From a virus, in the IMG/VR virus record IMGVR_UViG_3300005532_000006, positions 26,868-90,867 of that record: a stretch of DNA of 64,000 bases; one strand, 5' to 3'. Below are positions 33,170 to 41,514 of this stretch, piece after piece. The notes under the pieces are model-generated. The model had not been told where the DNA came from, made no database searches, and was given only the letters and a program-made list of their open reading frames with translations. Both the position numbers and the translations under genes were made by a program. Positions within the stretch are counted from its first letter, which is position 1; the number at the start of each line of letters is the position of its first letter.

Positions 33170-34725
33170 GTCACGGTCACCGAGGCGATCGGCTTGCGCC
33201 CTTTTCGCTTGCGTTGCGCCTCTCGCAGCGCCATGCGGACCAGTGCTTTTGCGGTGTTGCGCGCCGGCGAGTCATCGGCGGGATCGTCATCGTCGGTCAG
33301 GCCGCTGGCGCCGTTGCCGTCGCCCCGCCGCGCCTCCCCTTCGCGATCCGCGGCGTCGCGCTCGGCGCCCAGTTCGTCCTCCTCTTCGGAGACTTCCGGG
33401 AGTCCTGCGGCGCCGCGAAGGTACTGCCGCGTCTCGGGGTCGTCGAAGAGGTGCACGCCCGCCCTTGATAGGTTGAGAACAAAATTGCCGATCGCGTCGA
33501 TGTCGATCCGATCCGGCATGTCCGGGCTGATTTGCGGCAGCAGGTCGGGATCGAAGCGGTTCAGCTCCCAAAGCCGCGGCAGACCGTGCTGGTTGAGCAC
33601 TGCCGCCATGCTGTCGAGCCAGCCCTCGATGCCGGCGTAAAACATGTCGACCTTGGAGATCGCGAGATTTTGCGTTCCCCGCGCTTGGTGGCCGAGATCG
33701 ATGAAGTCGGCCAGCACCGTCTTCAGGATGTTGAGACTGTGCCGGGTGACGATCTCGTGCGACCGCACGCCTGACTGCGTTCCTTGCGGCGTCAGCAGTT
33801 CAAGCGTGTACCGCGGCACGTTGCTGGGTCCGTCCGCCCCCTCGTACGTGTCGGAGGGCATCATGACGCCCATCTGCTCGTCGACCCGGATGTTGGTCAC
33901 GAGCTTTTTATAGGCGGCCACCTGCGCCGTGGCGGTAGCGTCACCGGTCGCGGCCGCCTCAAGGAGGGCGCTCGGCACCTTGACCACCGGGAGGCCGGCG
34001 AAACGCTCCATCAGGATCGCCTCCATCTCCTCCATGCGCTTTACCAGGTAGTAGCTGCGATACGCAGTCCTGAGAATGCTACGCCCTTCAGGGTTGTTCT
34101 TGTGGCTCGACGGCCGGAACAGCAGGAACTTCTCGATCGGCAAATCGATCAGCCGCCCCACCCACGGCTGTTGCGTCACGCCCTTTATTTGGCCGTTGGC
34201 ATCGAAGAACCACTTGAGGATCGTGTCCTGGGAGCGGATCGGCAAGCGGCGCCAGCCGATCTTGCCGTCGTTGTATTTGCTCGACGCATCGGCACCGTCC
34301 TTCGGCTTGCGGCCGAGGCGGCGTTTGTAGACGACCTCGTTTATGGCGTAGCCGTAGCCGAGCATCGACAGCGCCTCGACGACGAAGCCGGGCCACGTGT
34401 GCGACATGTCGTCCATCAGGCCATGGACAAACTCGGCCGCCTCTTCCGCTTCCGGTGTGTCGGCCGCAGGAATGACCCGCCAGTCGACCCTGCGCATCGT
34501 CTGCATGATCGCGAACATCACCGCGCCCACGGTGGCGGAGTTGTCCATCATCTCGCGATAGGCGCGGGCGGCGAGCCGGCCTTGCAGGTCGGGAAGAAAT
34601 TCCTCGCGGACCCAACCGGAAAACTGCCGCAGACCGTAGGAGCCGACGTCCTTGAACGTCATTCCATGGTCGAATACCGGCAGCTGCCAGCCGCCCGACC
34701 CATCCGTGTACGGATCAGTCGCCAT
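33166..34725 (-). CDS. Portal protein (DUF935/Mu gp29-like)
   Basis: A 519-residue protein following the large terminase gene. Typical features: RAYREMMDNSATVGAVMFAIMQTMRRVDWRVIPA near residues 50-85, LSMLGYGYAINEVVYKRRLGR near 118-138, FLLFRPSSHKNNPEGRSILR, and a long C-terminal region with an acidic disordered tail (EEEDELGAERD). This fits the DUF935-type portal. The dodecameric portal is the packaging channel. Confidence 0.9.
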   Translation of the reverse strand: MATDPYTDGSGGWQLPVFDHGMTFKDVGSYGLRQFSGWVREEFLPDLQGRLAARAYREMMDNSATVGAVMFAIMQTMRRVDWRVIPAADTPEAEEAAEFVHGLMDDMSHTWPGFVVEALSMLGYGYAINEVVYKRRLGRKPKDGADASSKYNDGKIGWRRLPIRSQDTILKWFFDANGQIKGVTQQPWVGRLIDLPIEKFLLFRPSSHKNNPEGRSILRTAYRSYYLVKRMEEMEAILMERFAGLPVVKVPSALLEAAATGDATATAQVAAYKKLVTNIRVDEQMGVMMPSDTYEGADGPSNVPRYTLELLTPQGTQSGVRSHEIVTRHSLNILKTVLADFIDLGHQARGTQNLAISKVDMFYAGIEGWLDSMAAVLNQHGLPRLWELNRFDPDLLPQISPDMPDRIDIDAIGNFVLNLSRAGVHLFDDPETRQYLRGAAGLPEVSEEEDELGAERDAADREGEARRGDGNGASGLTDDDDPADDSPARNTAKALVRMALREAQRKRKGRKPIASVTVT

Positions 34726-34745
34726 GCCAGCCTCTGCCTATCCGG

Positions 34746-36113
34746 TCATCGCCGCGGCGCCGTCATCACGATCGGTATCGCGCGGCCATGATCCTGCTGC
34801 GGCCCCAGGGCGAGGTCGGTCAACGCCCAGATCAGCGCGTCCGCTCGGTTGGGTGACCGCGCGCCCTGGTAGCCGAACACCGAGAAATTGAGCAGTTCGT
34901 CTTCGAGCTCGGGGAACTGGCCGGCATGCCGCACCTTGTCGCCGATCCAGGCGCCGTCCTGCTCGTGACCGTAAAGAGCCGAAACCGGCTCGGCGCGTGC
35001 CGCCTTGCCGCGCGACGCCGTGACCACCTTTACGGGGATCGCGGCGTTGGCGGCCTTGATGACAAACCGGACCATCGCCCCGCCGAAGTTCGTCTCGGCG
35101 ACGACGCGATCCGCCTTCCACTTGTCGAACATGAACGCAACCCGCCGGCCCCAGCCTTCCGGGGGAAGATTGCAGGTCGCGTCCTCCAGCAGATATGCCG
35201 TGCCGTCCATCGCGAGGCCGGCCGCGACGATGCCGACGGCGTCGGATCGGGTTTCCTCGTTGCCTTCGGTCCCGGAGGGATCGACCGCGATGATGACCCG
35301 GCGCAATGTGGTTGGCACGTCGGCACTATCGCAGCGCGCATGCTCCAGCGTTTCCACTGTCCATAACGCGCCGTCGATGTCGGAGACGTATTGCCCGAGA
35401 AAGAACCGCTTGCGTTGCCGCTCCGGCAGGCTGCGATACACCCGGAGGGTTTGTTCCGGCAGGTTGTCGGCGTTGTCTTCGGGGTTAATCGTGCCGTACC
35501 GGTAGAGTGCCCTGTCGGCTTCCGACAATCGGGTTCGGCTGATCGGGTCGATCCCGTCGATCCATAGCTGATATGTCCAGTGGCGCGTGCCGGCCGGGTT
35601 CAGGTCGTAATATGCGCGCAGCGGCAGTCCGATGTTCTGCGCCAGACGGGTCTGGGCCACGAGCACCGAGCTGTACGGTATCTGCGAGCACTCGTTGAAG
35701 TAGATGCCGGCAAATTCCTGACCGAGGATTTTCTCGACTCGGTCCTTCTCGTCGAGACCGCCGAACCAGATTTGCGACCCGTTGTCGATCTCGACAAAGC
35801 CGTCTTGACGATGATCCCTGATCTCCAGATCGGGAAAGCACAACCTGGTCACCTTCGGCAGCGTGTCTAACCATATCGAAGACCGAACCGCATTGCCGCG
35901 CAACCTGACGATGGCGTGCCGCGATCCCGCGGCTCGAACCGCGCGGATCAGGATCGACCGCACGATTAGGAAGGTTTTCCCGGATCGGCCGCCGCCGTAG
36001 ATCAGCGTGTGAAGTTGCGGTCCGCTGAGAAGATTGCGCAGCTCGCGCTGCTTTTGGGTCAGCCTAAAGGTCGGCGTCTTCGGGGCTGATGCGGATGACG
36101 ATCGGCCGGCCAT
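34746..36113 (-). CDS. terL: Terminase large subunit
   Basis: A 455-residue packaging motor with both domains visible. The ATPase has Walker A GGGRSGKT (residues 40-47) and Walker B FAGIYFNE with Glu141. The RNase H-like nuclease has IIAVDPSGTE with Asp278, AETNFGG and C-terminal NRADALIWAL. The length is usual. It overlaps the small-subunit gene by 50 bases, which hints that the true start may be somewhat downstream of 36113. It hydrolyses ATP to pump DNA and cuts concatemers at the packaging end. Confidence 0.95.
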   Translation of the reverse strand: MAGRSSSASAPKTPTFRLTQKQRELRNLLSGPQLHTLIYGGGRSGKTFLIVRSILIRAVRAAGSRHAIVRLRGNAVRSSIWLDTLPKVTRLCFPDLEIRDHRQDGFVEIDNGSQIWFGGLDEKDRVEKILGQEFAGIYFNECSQIPYSSVLVAQTRLAQNIGLPLRAYYDLNPAGTRHWTYQLWIDGIDPISRTRLSEADRALYRYGTINPEDNADNLPEQTLRVYRSLPERQRKRFFLGQYVSDIDGALWTVETLEHARCDSADVPTTLRRVIIAVDPSGTEGNEETRSDAVGIVAAGLAMDGTAYLLEDATCNLPPEGWGRRVAFMFDKWKADRVVAETNFGGAMVRFVIKAANAAIPVKVVTASRGKAARAEPVSALYGHEQDGAWIGDKVRHAGQFPELEDELLNFSVFGYQGARSPNRADALIWALTDLALGPQQDHGRAIPIVMTAPRR

Positions 36114-36417
36114 CCTTGCCCGTGTGTTCGTTGAGGGTGGTTTCCTTCCAGCCGGCGCGGGTCTTGAGCCAGAATATCTGCGCCGTCACCCGCGCCCGCG
36201 GATCCTTGCCTGCCGTCGCCTCCTGATAGAGACCCTCGGCAACTTTGGCCGTCGCTACCGTGGTGCCGGTGTCGAGCTCGTCGCGGCACGCGCTGCGCAA
36301 TGTCTTCGGTGCGACGCCGAGCACGCGCGCGATATCGTCTTGCGGGATGCCGTAAGCCGCCATCGCCTGCACCTGCCGGCGCTCGGCGGCGTCCGGCACC
36401 CATTTCTGCCGCGCCAT
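36064..36417 (-). CDS. terS: Terminase small subunit
   Basis: A 117-residue DNA-recognition protein with a helix-turn-helix near the N-terminus (YGIPQDDIARVLGVAPKTLRSACR, residues 22-45) and a helical oligomerisation region. The end is ETTLNEHTGKDGRPIVIRIS, common in small terminases of this phage type. It directly precedes terL. ATG at 36417 is chosen because the longer frame adds an Arg-rich stretch without a start signal. Confidence 0.85.
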   Translation of the reverse strand: MARQKWVPDAAERRQVQAMAAYGIPQDDIARVLGVAPKTLRSACRDELDTGTTVATAKVAEGLYQEATAGKDPRARVTAQIFWLKTRAGWKETTLNEHTGKDGRPIVIRISPEDADL

Positions 36418-36539
36418 CCCGTGCTCCCGCGCCCTTGCAACCCTCGTGCGGGGCGCCGCGCCGAAGCTCTGCGTCCCTCGCAATGCGGCTCCAGGACCGC
36501 CCTAGAGCTTCGATCCTTGCTTTGGCGCGATGGCGAGCT

Positions 36540-37088
36540 TCACGCGATCGATCCCCGGCACGTGCGGCCCTCGGCCTGCAGGCGTTGGATCAAATCGACC
36601 TGATCGGCCTCGCTGGCACAGTCGACCACGACGACGTAGCCCTCGGGCGTGGCGTCTACCGCGGCGTCGCCGCCGGCGCCGAGGCCGCCGAGGCCGTTCA
36701 ATTCGGTCGCAGAGAAACCCGTGAGGGAGAGATCGAAGCCGTCCTCGCCGAGCCGCCCGAGTTCGATCGCCAGAAGCTCGTCGTTCCAGCTTGCGTTCAG
36801 CGCCAGCTTGTTGTCGGCGATGACGTAGGCTCGCCGTTGCGCCTCTGTCAGATACTTGAGTTCGATCGTCGGGACTTCCTCGATCCCGATCTTCTGCGCC
36901 GCCAGCACACGACCGTGACCGGCGATGATGCCGCCGTCTGCATCGACGAGGACCGGATTGGTAAATCCGAACTCCTTTATCGACGCGGCGATCTGGCCGA
37001 TCTGGGCGGGGCTGTGCTCGCGGCTATTGTTCGCGTAGGGGATCAGCGATGCGACGGCGCGCATCACGATCTTGTCGGCGATGTTCAT
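36540..37088 (-). CDS. ParB/Srx-like N-terminal domain protein
   Basis: A 182-residue protein with the ParB nuclease-like fold: LIPYANNSREHSPAQIGQIAASIKEFGFTNPVLVDADGGIIAGHGRVLAAQKIG (residues 15-68), then EVPTIELKYLTEAQRRAYVIADNKLA. The GIIAGHGR motif is the ParB-type nucleotide-binding box. Such genes lie next to terminases in many phages and are often annotated with adjacent methyltransferases; here no methylase domain follows. Confidence 0.85.
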   Translation of the reverse strand: MNIADKIVMRAVASLIPYANNSREHSPAQIGQIAASIKEFGFTNPVLVDADGGIIAGHGRVLAAQKIGIEEVPTIELKYLTEAQRRAYVIADNKLALNASWNDELLAIELGRLGEDGFDLSLTGFSATELNGLGGLGAGGDAAVDATPEGYVVVVDCASEADQVDLIQRLQAEGRTCRGSIA

Positions 37089-37131
37089 CCTGCCGCAGGC
37101 CCTGTTTTATAGCCGGTAGATTTGCGAAAGA

Positions 37132-37329
37132 TCAGCAGTTGCCGGCGAACTCGCCGTGCAATTCCGGCCGGATCAGTTCATTGATCAGCGCCAGCGCGGC
37201 GTTGCCGCCGTCGGCGACGCTCAGGATGCGCTCGGCCTTGTCGGTGACGAGATGGACGCCCAGGGCGCAGGCGTTCCAGCCGAGATATTTAGGATACTCC
37301 GCGATCCCCGAGGCGCGCTGTCCGTCCAC
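37132..37329 (-). CDS. Hypothetical protein upstream of packaging genes
   Basis: A 65-residue protein starting with GTG at 37329, backed by a GGGGG Shine-Dalgarno. Sequence: IAEYPKYLGWNACALGVHLVTDKAERILSV. Composition is balanced, but the family is unknown. The upstream gene stop lies 2 bases before its start. Confidence 0.5.
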   Translation of the reverse strand: MDGQRASGIAEYPKYLGWNACALGVHLVTDKAERILSVADGGNAALALINELIRPELHGEFAGNC

Positions 37330-37331
37330 GC

Positions 37332-37559
37332 TCAATCCCCCGCGCACGTCTTCCGCAGCCGCCGCTGCCTCAGCATTGAAGCGAGCCGCTCGATGCTCGC
37401 CCCGAGATCGGGGCAGCCGGCCTCGCGCAGGATTTCGTCGGCGATAATGCGCTGGTGGCGCGGGTCGCCGGCGCACACGCGGTGCGCCTTTTCGGCCGCG
37501 AGCATGCCGGCCAGGTCGGCGAGGTCGGTCGCCGGACCCGCCCTGACGAACGCTGCCAT
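37332..37559 (-). CDS. Hypothetical small protein
   Basis: A 75-residue helical, cysteine-containing protein (LADLAGMLAAEKAHRVCAGDPRHQRIIADEILREAGC). It sits in a compact series of short leftward genes between recombinase and terminase. Not recognised. Confidence 0.5.
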   Translation of the reverse strand: MAAFVRAGPATDLADLAGMLAAEKAHRVCAGDPRHQRIIADEILREAGCPDLGASIERLASMLRQRRLRKTCAGD

Positions 37560-37602
37560 GCGGCTTTCCCCTCTGGCGGTTCGAGATGCCCGTAACGCGG
37601 CG

Positions 37603-37818
37603 TCAAGCGCTGCGCTGATCGTAGGCGTCGAGGTGGCGCGACACGATCCCGGCCCATGGCTCGCGCATCGCTTCCAGCCGCACGAGATGGGCGGGAGAGA
37701 TCGTGCCGCCGCTCAGCTGGTGGCGGCGGATGATGTCCTCGATCAGTTCGTCGACGAGCTGCGCCGACGTGGCGGCTTTGGCGACGGGCCGCGTGAGGCT
37801 CGCCGGCAGCGCTTTCAT
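37603..37818 (-). CDS. Hypothetical small protein
   Basis: A 71-residue protein (ATSAQLVDELIEDIIRRHQLSGGTISPAHLVRLEAMREPWAGIVSRH). Helical, possibly a DNA-binding accessory factor. Start at ATG 37818. Family unknown. Confidence 0.5.
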   Translation of the reverse strand: MKALPASLTRPVAKAATSAQLVDELIEDIIRRHQLSGGTISPAHLVRLEAMREPWAGIVSRHLDAYDQRSA

Positions 37819-37843
37819 GGTTGCGGCCCCCTGCGCTGCGCGG

Positions 37844-38008
37844 CTAGGCGCGCGCGACTTCTGGCTCGGCGCCGCCCTCGCCGCAGGCTTCGACGAAGGC
37901 GCGTCTGGCGCGCTCGACCTCCGCATGGGAAGCGGCGGTATCCTCTTCGCGGCAGCGCAGGATCGCCAGGCGCAGCCGTTCCCACGCCTCGTTTTCGCTG
38001 AGTTCCAT
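37844..38008 (-). CDS. Hypothetical micro-protein
   Basis: A 54-residue ORF (MELSENEAWERLRLAILRCREEDTAASHAEVERA, then an alpha-helical end) that fills the gap between two larger genes. It is acidic, helical and in good composition. It ends with TAG. Family unknown. Confidence 0.45.
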   Translation of the reverse strand: MELSENEAWERLRLAILRCREEDTAASHAEVERARRAFVEACGEGGAEPEVARA

Positions 38009-38062
38009 GCCGAACCTCGCGCTGCTTCCCCGCGCTTTGCACGCGAACGACAGCGCGGCCGA

Positions 38063-38248
38063 TCACTCCCGCCGCGGCTCGACCTCGGCGGCGGCGTTCT
38101 TGATGTAGCGGACATCGCCGAAGGCGCCGACGATGTAGGCTGGGCGATCCGGGTGTGTGACGAGGTATTCGCCGCCGGAGAGCGCCAGCACGTGGCTGCC
38201 GGCCGGCGCGGCGCGCACGACCTCCGACCGACTCGGCATCGCGTTCAT
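38063..38248 (-). CDS. Hypothetical small protein
   Basis: A 61-residue protein (SHVLALSGGEYLVTHPDRPAYIVGAFGDVRYIK), probably a small beta fold. Start at 38248 is fixed by ATGA overlap with the membrane peptide gene. Family unknown. Confidence 0.5.
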   Translation of the reverse strand: MNAMPSRSEVVRAAPAGSHVLALSGGEYLVTHPDRPAYIVGAFGDVRYIKNAAAEVEPRRE

Positions 38249-38373
38249 CGGCGCTTCTCCGGCAGGTTGATCAGCGTCAGCGCGACGATGCAGGCGAGCA
38301 GCGCCAGCATCAGCATGCCGATCGCGATGCCGACATGCGGCTCGAACACGATTCGCGGCATGTCATCGCTCAT
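38245..38373 (-). CDS. Single-pass membrane protein, 42 residues
   Basis: The ORF MSDDMPRIVFEPHVGIAIG is followed by a hydrophobic segment (MLMLALLACIVALTLI) and a basic end (NLPEKRR). It overlaps both neighbours by ATGA, which is the strongest evidence that it is translated. Function unknown. Confidence 0.6.
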   Translation of the reverse strand: MSDDMPRIVFEPHVGIAIGMLMLALLACIVALTLINLPEKRR

Positions 38374-39131
38374 GCGCCACCTGCCCGCAGCATGATCCGG
38401 CGCACCTGTTCGGCGCGCCACTCGCTCTTGCCCCGCGGCGTCTTGATCCCGCGCGCCGTCAGCGCCGCCGCCAGTTCGTCCAGCGAGCGGCAGCCGGCTT
38501 TTTGCGCCGCGGCGATGTACGGCATGATGTCAGACGCCGTGGCCTCGGCCTTCGCCGCCGCAGCCCGGCTCGCAGCACGCGCCGAGGCGCGGTTGCCCTG
38601 CGGCGGGTTGGTGTTGCCGAGCCGCGTGATTGCCCGGCCTGACCGCCGCGATAGCCACGTGCCGTGCTCGGCGATGTGGCGTCGCACGACAGCGAGCGCC
38701 GCTTTGGTGCGCTCCGATGTGCGCTCGCGCTCGTCCTGCGCCACCGCCGCGAGGATGCGGATCGTCAGCTTGGTGGCGTGCGGGTTGTCGCACGCCACGA
38801 ACTCGACCTCGCTCTCCATCAAGTTGGCGAGGAACGCGAAGTTGCGCGACAGGCGGTCGAGCTTGGCGATGATGAGAACCGCCCGGCGGGCGCGGCAGGC
38901 GGCCAGCGCCGCCGCCAGTTGCGGCCGGTCGTTGCGCTTGCCGCTCTCGACCTCGCGGTATTCGGCGACGAGCTTGCCGCCGGTCCCGGCGAGATAGCGT
39001 TCTATCGCTGCCCGCTGCGCTTCCAGGCCCAGCCCGGAGGCGCCCTGTGCGTCGGTCGAGACGCGGACATAAGAAACATGGGGTCTGACGGCAGGCTCGC
39101 CAGAGGCCTCCGCAGGGCGTTTGCGGGCCAT
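38370..39131 (-). CDS. Serine recombinase (resolvase/invertase family)
   Basis: A 253-residue protein with the resolvase catalytic domain: YVRVSTDAQ with the nucleophile Ser25, EYREVESGKRNDRPQL and KLDRLSRNFAFLANLM. A C-terminal region has an HTH-like IKTPRGKSEWRAEQVRRIM. The length is short for large phage integrases (about 450-550) but fits DNA invertases/resolvases with extension. An inverted repeat of 8 bases flanks the promoter region of the gene (39143-39194). It could integrate the phage, resolve dimers, or invert a segment; which is not settled here. Confidence 0.85.
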   Translation of the reverse strand: MARKRPAEASGEPAVRPHVSYVRVSTDAQGASGLGLEAQRAAIERYLAGTGGKLVAEYREVESGKRNDRPQLAAALAACRARRAVLIIAKLDRLSRNFAFLANLMESEVEFVACDNPHATKLTIRILAAVAQDERERTSERTKAALAVVRRHIAEHGTWLSRRSGRAITRLGNTNPPQGNRASARAASRAAAAKAEATASDIMPYIAAAQKAGCRSLDELAAALTARGIKTPRGKSEWRAEQVRRIMLRAGGA

Positions 39132-39142
39132 TCTGGCGTCCT

Positions 39143-39194
39143 CACAATCCGCAACGCCGCACTACGTCTCGCTACGCTCGTATGATGGATTGTG
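39143..39194. repeat. Inverted 8-base repeat upstream of recombinase gene
   Basis: CACAATCC (39143-39150) and GGATTGTG (39187-39194) are exact inverted copies 36 bases apart, with a TACG...CGTA element between them. They lie just upstream of the recombinase start at 39131. Candidate binding site for the recombinase or a promoter operator. Confidence 0.45.
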
Positions 39195-39318
39195 ACGCGG
39201 CGCCCGCCGCCATCGAAGAGGGGCACGCCCGCGCAAACGTCGCCGCTCGGCTCCTCGCCGGAGGGGGGAAGCGGCGGGGGCCGGCGCATCGCTCGCGCGA
39301 GCGTGTTCGGATGTCGGG

Positions 39319-39549
39319 TTACGCTGGTGCGGCAGGGGTCGTTTCGGCCGCCGCCGACGCGTGCTCGCCGCGGCGGATCGTGTCGCGGCAGGTCCGGCAG
39401 AATTTCGGCTTGCCGAAATGCCCGAGGCGGCGGTGCAGTTCGGCCAGCTCGCGGCGTTCCTGTTCGCGCTGCGCAGCGGCAGCGGCGAGCGCGCCTCGAT
39501 CGGGTTCGTCTTCGAGACCCTCGGGCATGGGTAGCGGCCGGCGCATCAA
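39319..39549 (-). CDS. Hypothetical protein with CxxC motif
   Basis: A 76-residue protein. The N-terminus is Pro/Arg-rich, the middle helical (AQREQERRELAELHRRLGHF), and the end has a single CRTCRDTI pair that could bind metal with a partner. ATG at 39549 overlaps the winged-helix gene stop. Composition is biased, so confidence is moderate. The 188 bases between this gene and the recombinase hold nothing else identified beyond the inverted repeat. Confidence 0.45.
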   Translation of the reverse strand: MMRRPLPMPEGLEDEPDRGALAAAAAQREQERRELAELHRRLGHFGKPKFCRTCRDTIRRGEHASAAAETTPAAPA

Positions 39550-40061
39550 CGGCCGGCCATCAATCGGCTGCGCGGCGCCGGCGCCACAAACCGGCAGATG
39601 GCTGCATCGATCAGCGATACTTCCCGCTCCGCGGCCGGAGGCTCGGGGCCATCGTAGCCCTCAAGGAAGACCCCGGTACGAAACACGGTGCGGATCGGCC
39701 ACGGGCAGTGCTTTCGCAGCTTTGAGAGGTAAATATCGATGGTCTTGATGTTGGCGCCCCCACAGGGATCGCGCCAATAGAGGTCGCGGTGCAGCGTTTC
39801 ACGGGAAACGACTTTGCCCCTGGCTTTGACCAGCGCTTCGAATACGCGCCATTCCATCGCCGGGATGCGGTGCCAGCGCCCGTCTCTCCACAGACGGCGG
39901 AGCTGCCAATCTATCGGGACGGCGGGTGTCCGGGCCGGCGCAGCCGAGGCGCCCTCAAGACGCTCCGCTGCCGCCTTGGCTATTTCGATGATCTCGCGGT
40001 GCTGGCTCGGCCAGCGCAGGATGTAGGGGATGCGCCGGAGCCGCTCGACGAGATCGTCCAT
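39546..40061 (-). CDS. Stand-alone OmpR/PhoB-type winged-helix regulator
   Basis: A 171-residue protein whose residues about 50-145 form a winged helix of the trans_reg_C family (LRRLWRDGRWHRIPAMEWRVFEALVKARGKVVSRETLHRDLYW, then IKTIDIYLSKLRKHCP). The N-terminal receiver domain is missing. The pattern MEWRVFEALVKARGKVVSRE corresponds to the output domain of CtrA/PhoB-like regulators. A receiver-only protein is encoded 1.5 kb away, so the two could form a split response regulator. Confidence 0.8.
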   Translation of the reverse strand: MDDLVERLRRIPYILRWPSQHREIIEIAKAAAERLEGASAAPARTPAVPIDWQLRRLWRDGRWHRIPAMEWRVFEALVKARGKVVSRETLHRDLYWRDPCGGANIKTIDIYLSKLRKHCPWPIRTVFRTGVFLEGYDGPEPPAAEREVSLIDAAICRFVAPAPRSRLMAGR

Positions 40062-40076
40062 GCTTCTCTTGAGCAG

Positions 40077-41069
40077 TCAGCCCTCTGGCGGGCGCCAGGC
40101 CCTGATGCGCGGCCGGCGCCCGTCGTCCTCGAGATGGAAGAACTCGACCAGCGCACCGAGGCCTCGGATGAGCCGCGCCCGGAAGATGTCGTTCATCTGC
40201 CAGGCGCCGGCGCCGTCTTTGGGCCAACCGGGCGGAATTTCGTCGATGACGACGTGATCGACCGCCATCACGCAGACGCCCATCGCCTTGCGCGCTTCCC
40301 ACAAGCGCGCGGCGATGCCGGTGCGCCGCTTCTCGCGCTCGGCGGTGTCCTGATAGTCCTCGGTGCCGACGATCGAGACGACGATTTTGGAGAGATGGCT
40401 CGGGATGCGCCGCCGCTGAATGCCGGTGCGGCCGACGCCTTCAAGCTCGCGCACGTCCTCCGGCGACAGGGCCTCGGCCACGTCCTGGCGCAACCCGCCC
40501 CAGAAGGCGCAGTGCAGTCCTGCGTAATAGAGCCCGGCCTGATGCAGCGCGTAGGCGCGGCGGGCGACGGGATCGTCGTCGGCGTCCGCCGGTTCCGGAA
40601 TGCCGGGATCGCCGGCCCGCGCGAGGTCGCCGCGCGCGTAGAGGACGCCGAGGGGATAGGAGAGGCGCTGGTCCTTGCTCGACCCCTGTGCGGTCGTGAT
40701 GAGAGCGGACAGCTCGTTGAGTCGGTTTTTGACCCGGTTGCGTTCCGCCGGATGGAGGGTGCTGTCGCTGAGCCGGTAGGTGAGGACGGCGAATTCGTTC
40801 AGTGCCGCTAGGAGCCGTTCGCCGATGTCGGGGCGGCCCGTGAGCTGGCGCTGCGCCACCGTATAGGCTGTGCCGGGGTCCTTGGTGTTCCAGTCCCGGA
40901 AATTGCTCGACTTGGCCTTGCCGGAGGCGCTCCGCTTCAAGTCCGGGTCGCGGTGCCGGCCGGGGCGCTTTTTTGCCAAGCCGACCCCCGCCGCCAGAAA
41001 CGGAAAAACCGCCTCGGCCTCGGGCCGGGCGGCTACACGAATTCCAATTTCTATTTGTCCCGATACCAC
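40077..41069 (-). CDS. Hypothetical protein of unknown family
   Basis: A 330-residue protein starting with GTG at 41069. Visible: a basic N-terminus (VGLAKKRPGRHRDPDLKRSASGKAK), a helical centre (LLAALNEFAVLTYRLSDSTLHPAERNRVKNRLNEL), a mid C-terminal strand region (LSKIVVSIVGTEDYQDTAEREKRR) and an ending ARLIRGLGALVEFFHLEDDGRR. No motif of a known enzyme was found. It follows the XRE regulator gene and precedes the winged-helix regulator gene. Confidence 0.5.
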   Translation of the reverse strand: MVSGQIEIGIRVAARPEAEAVFPFLAAGVGLAKKRPGRHRDPDLKRSASGKAKSSNFRDWNTKDPGTAYTVAQRQLTGRPDIGERLLAALNEFAVLTYRLSDSTLHPAERNRVKNRLNELSALITTAQGSSKDQRLSYPLGVLYARGDLARAGDPGIPEPADADDDPVARRAYALHQAGLYYAGLHCAFWGGLRQDVAEALSPEDVRELEGVGRTGIQRRRIPSHLSKIVVSIVGTEDYQDTAEREKRRTGIAARLWEARKAMGVCVMAVDHVVIDEIPPGWPKDGAGAWQMNDIFRARLIRGLGALVEFFHLEDDGRRPRIRAWRPPEG

Positions 41070-41158
41070 AGCGGCGTCCCCTCGTCAAGCTCGCGCCGCG
41101 CCGTAGACCGCAGCAGCTTGATGTGTCGGGGAGGCCTCCGGGATTGCCAAGAACGCTG

Positions 41159-41197
41159 AGCGCCATCTGGTGGCGCTGAGCGCCATCCGGTGGCGCT
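41159..41197. repeat. Tandem pair of near-identical 19-base hairpins
   Basis: The 20-base unit beginning AGCGCCATCTGGTGGCGCT is repeated with one mismatch (AGCGCCATCCGGTGGCGCT) at 41159-41177 and 41179-41197. Each copy folds on itself with a 7-base stem (AGCGCCA/TGGCGCT) and a 5-base loop. They overlap the end of the XRE gene and probably form a paired 3' structure; no T-run follows. Confidence 0.6.
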
Positions 41198-41447
41198 AGA
41201 CCAGACCGTCGCCGCCGTGATTTGAGGCGCGCCGGATCGCGTCGCGGCCGTCGGCACACCGGACGAACCGGACGCCCATCCGCTGCAGCGCCTCCCGGAT
41301 CGCGAGGCAGTGGTTGATATGCACCGGCTCGCCCGCCTCGAAATTGCGGATCGTATTGACGCCGACATGCGCCTCGCGCGCCAAGTCTTCCTGGGTGACG
41401 TCGACCAGGGCGCGCGCCGCGATACAAAGGCGACGATCTACAAACAC
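41196..41447 (-). CDS. XRE-family transcriptional regulator
   Basis: An 83-residue protein started from GTG at 41447. It contains a helix-turn-helix (LVDVTQEDLAREAHVGVNTIRNFEAGE) and a C-terminal KGV-like block (AIREALQRMGVRFVRCADGRDAIRRAS). The GTG lies 7 bases after a -10 box, so the mRNA is leaderless or nearly so. An ATG-initiated longer frame (41498) would overlap the promoter itself, so it is rejected. Confidence 0.75.
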   Translation of the reverse strand: MFVDRRLCIAARALVDVTQEDLAREAHVGVNTIRNFEAGEPVHINHCLAIREALQRMGVRFVRCADGRDAIRRASNHGGDGLV

Positions 41448-41453
41448 TTGGAG

Positions 41454-41483
41454 TATATAGTAAATCGCTTCGCCGACAGACAA
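41454..41483 (-). promoter_or_regulatory. Promoter of XRE regulator, leaderless
   Basis: On the minus strand TTGTCT (complement of 41478-41483), an 18-base spacer and TATATA (complement of 41454-41459). The GTG start is 7 bases further, at the expected transcription start point. Confidence 0.6.
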
Positions 41484-41514
41484 TCGTCGGTCGAGCACCT
41501 TGGGGGCGGCGCCG

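Noticed and set aside
38370-39131. Large serine integrase as a definite integrase of the phage.
   Set aside because: The protein is about half the usual length of large serine integrases and lacks the long zinc-ribbon coiled-coil part, so only recombinase in the resolvase/invertase sense is claimed.
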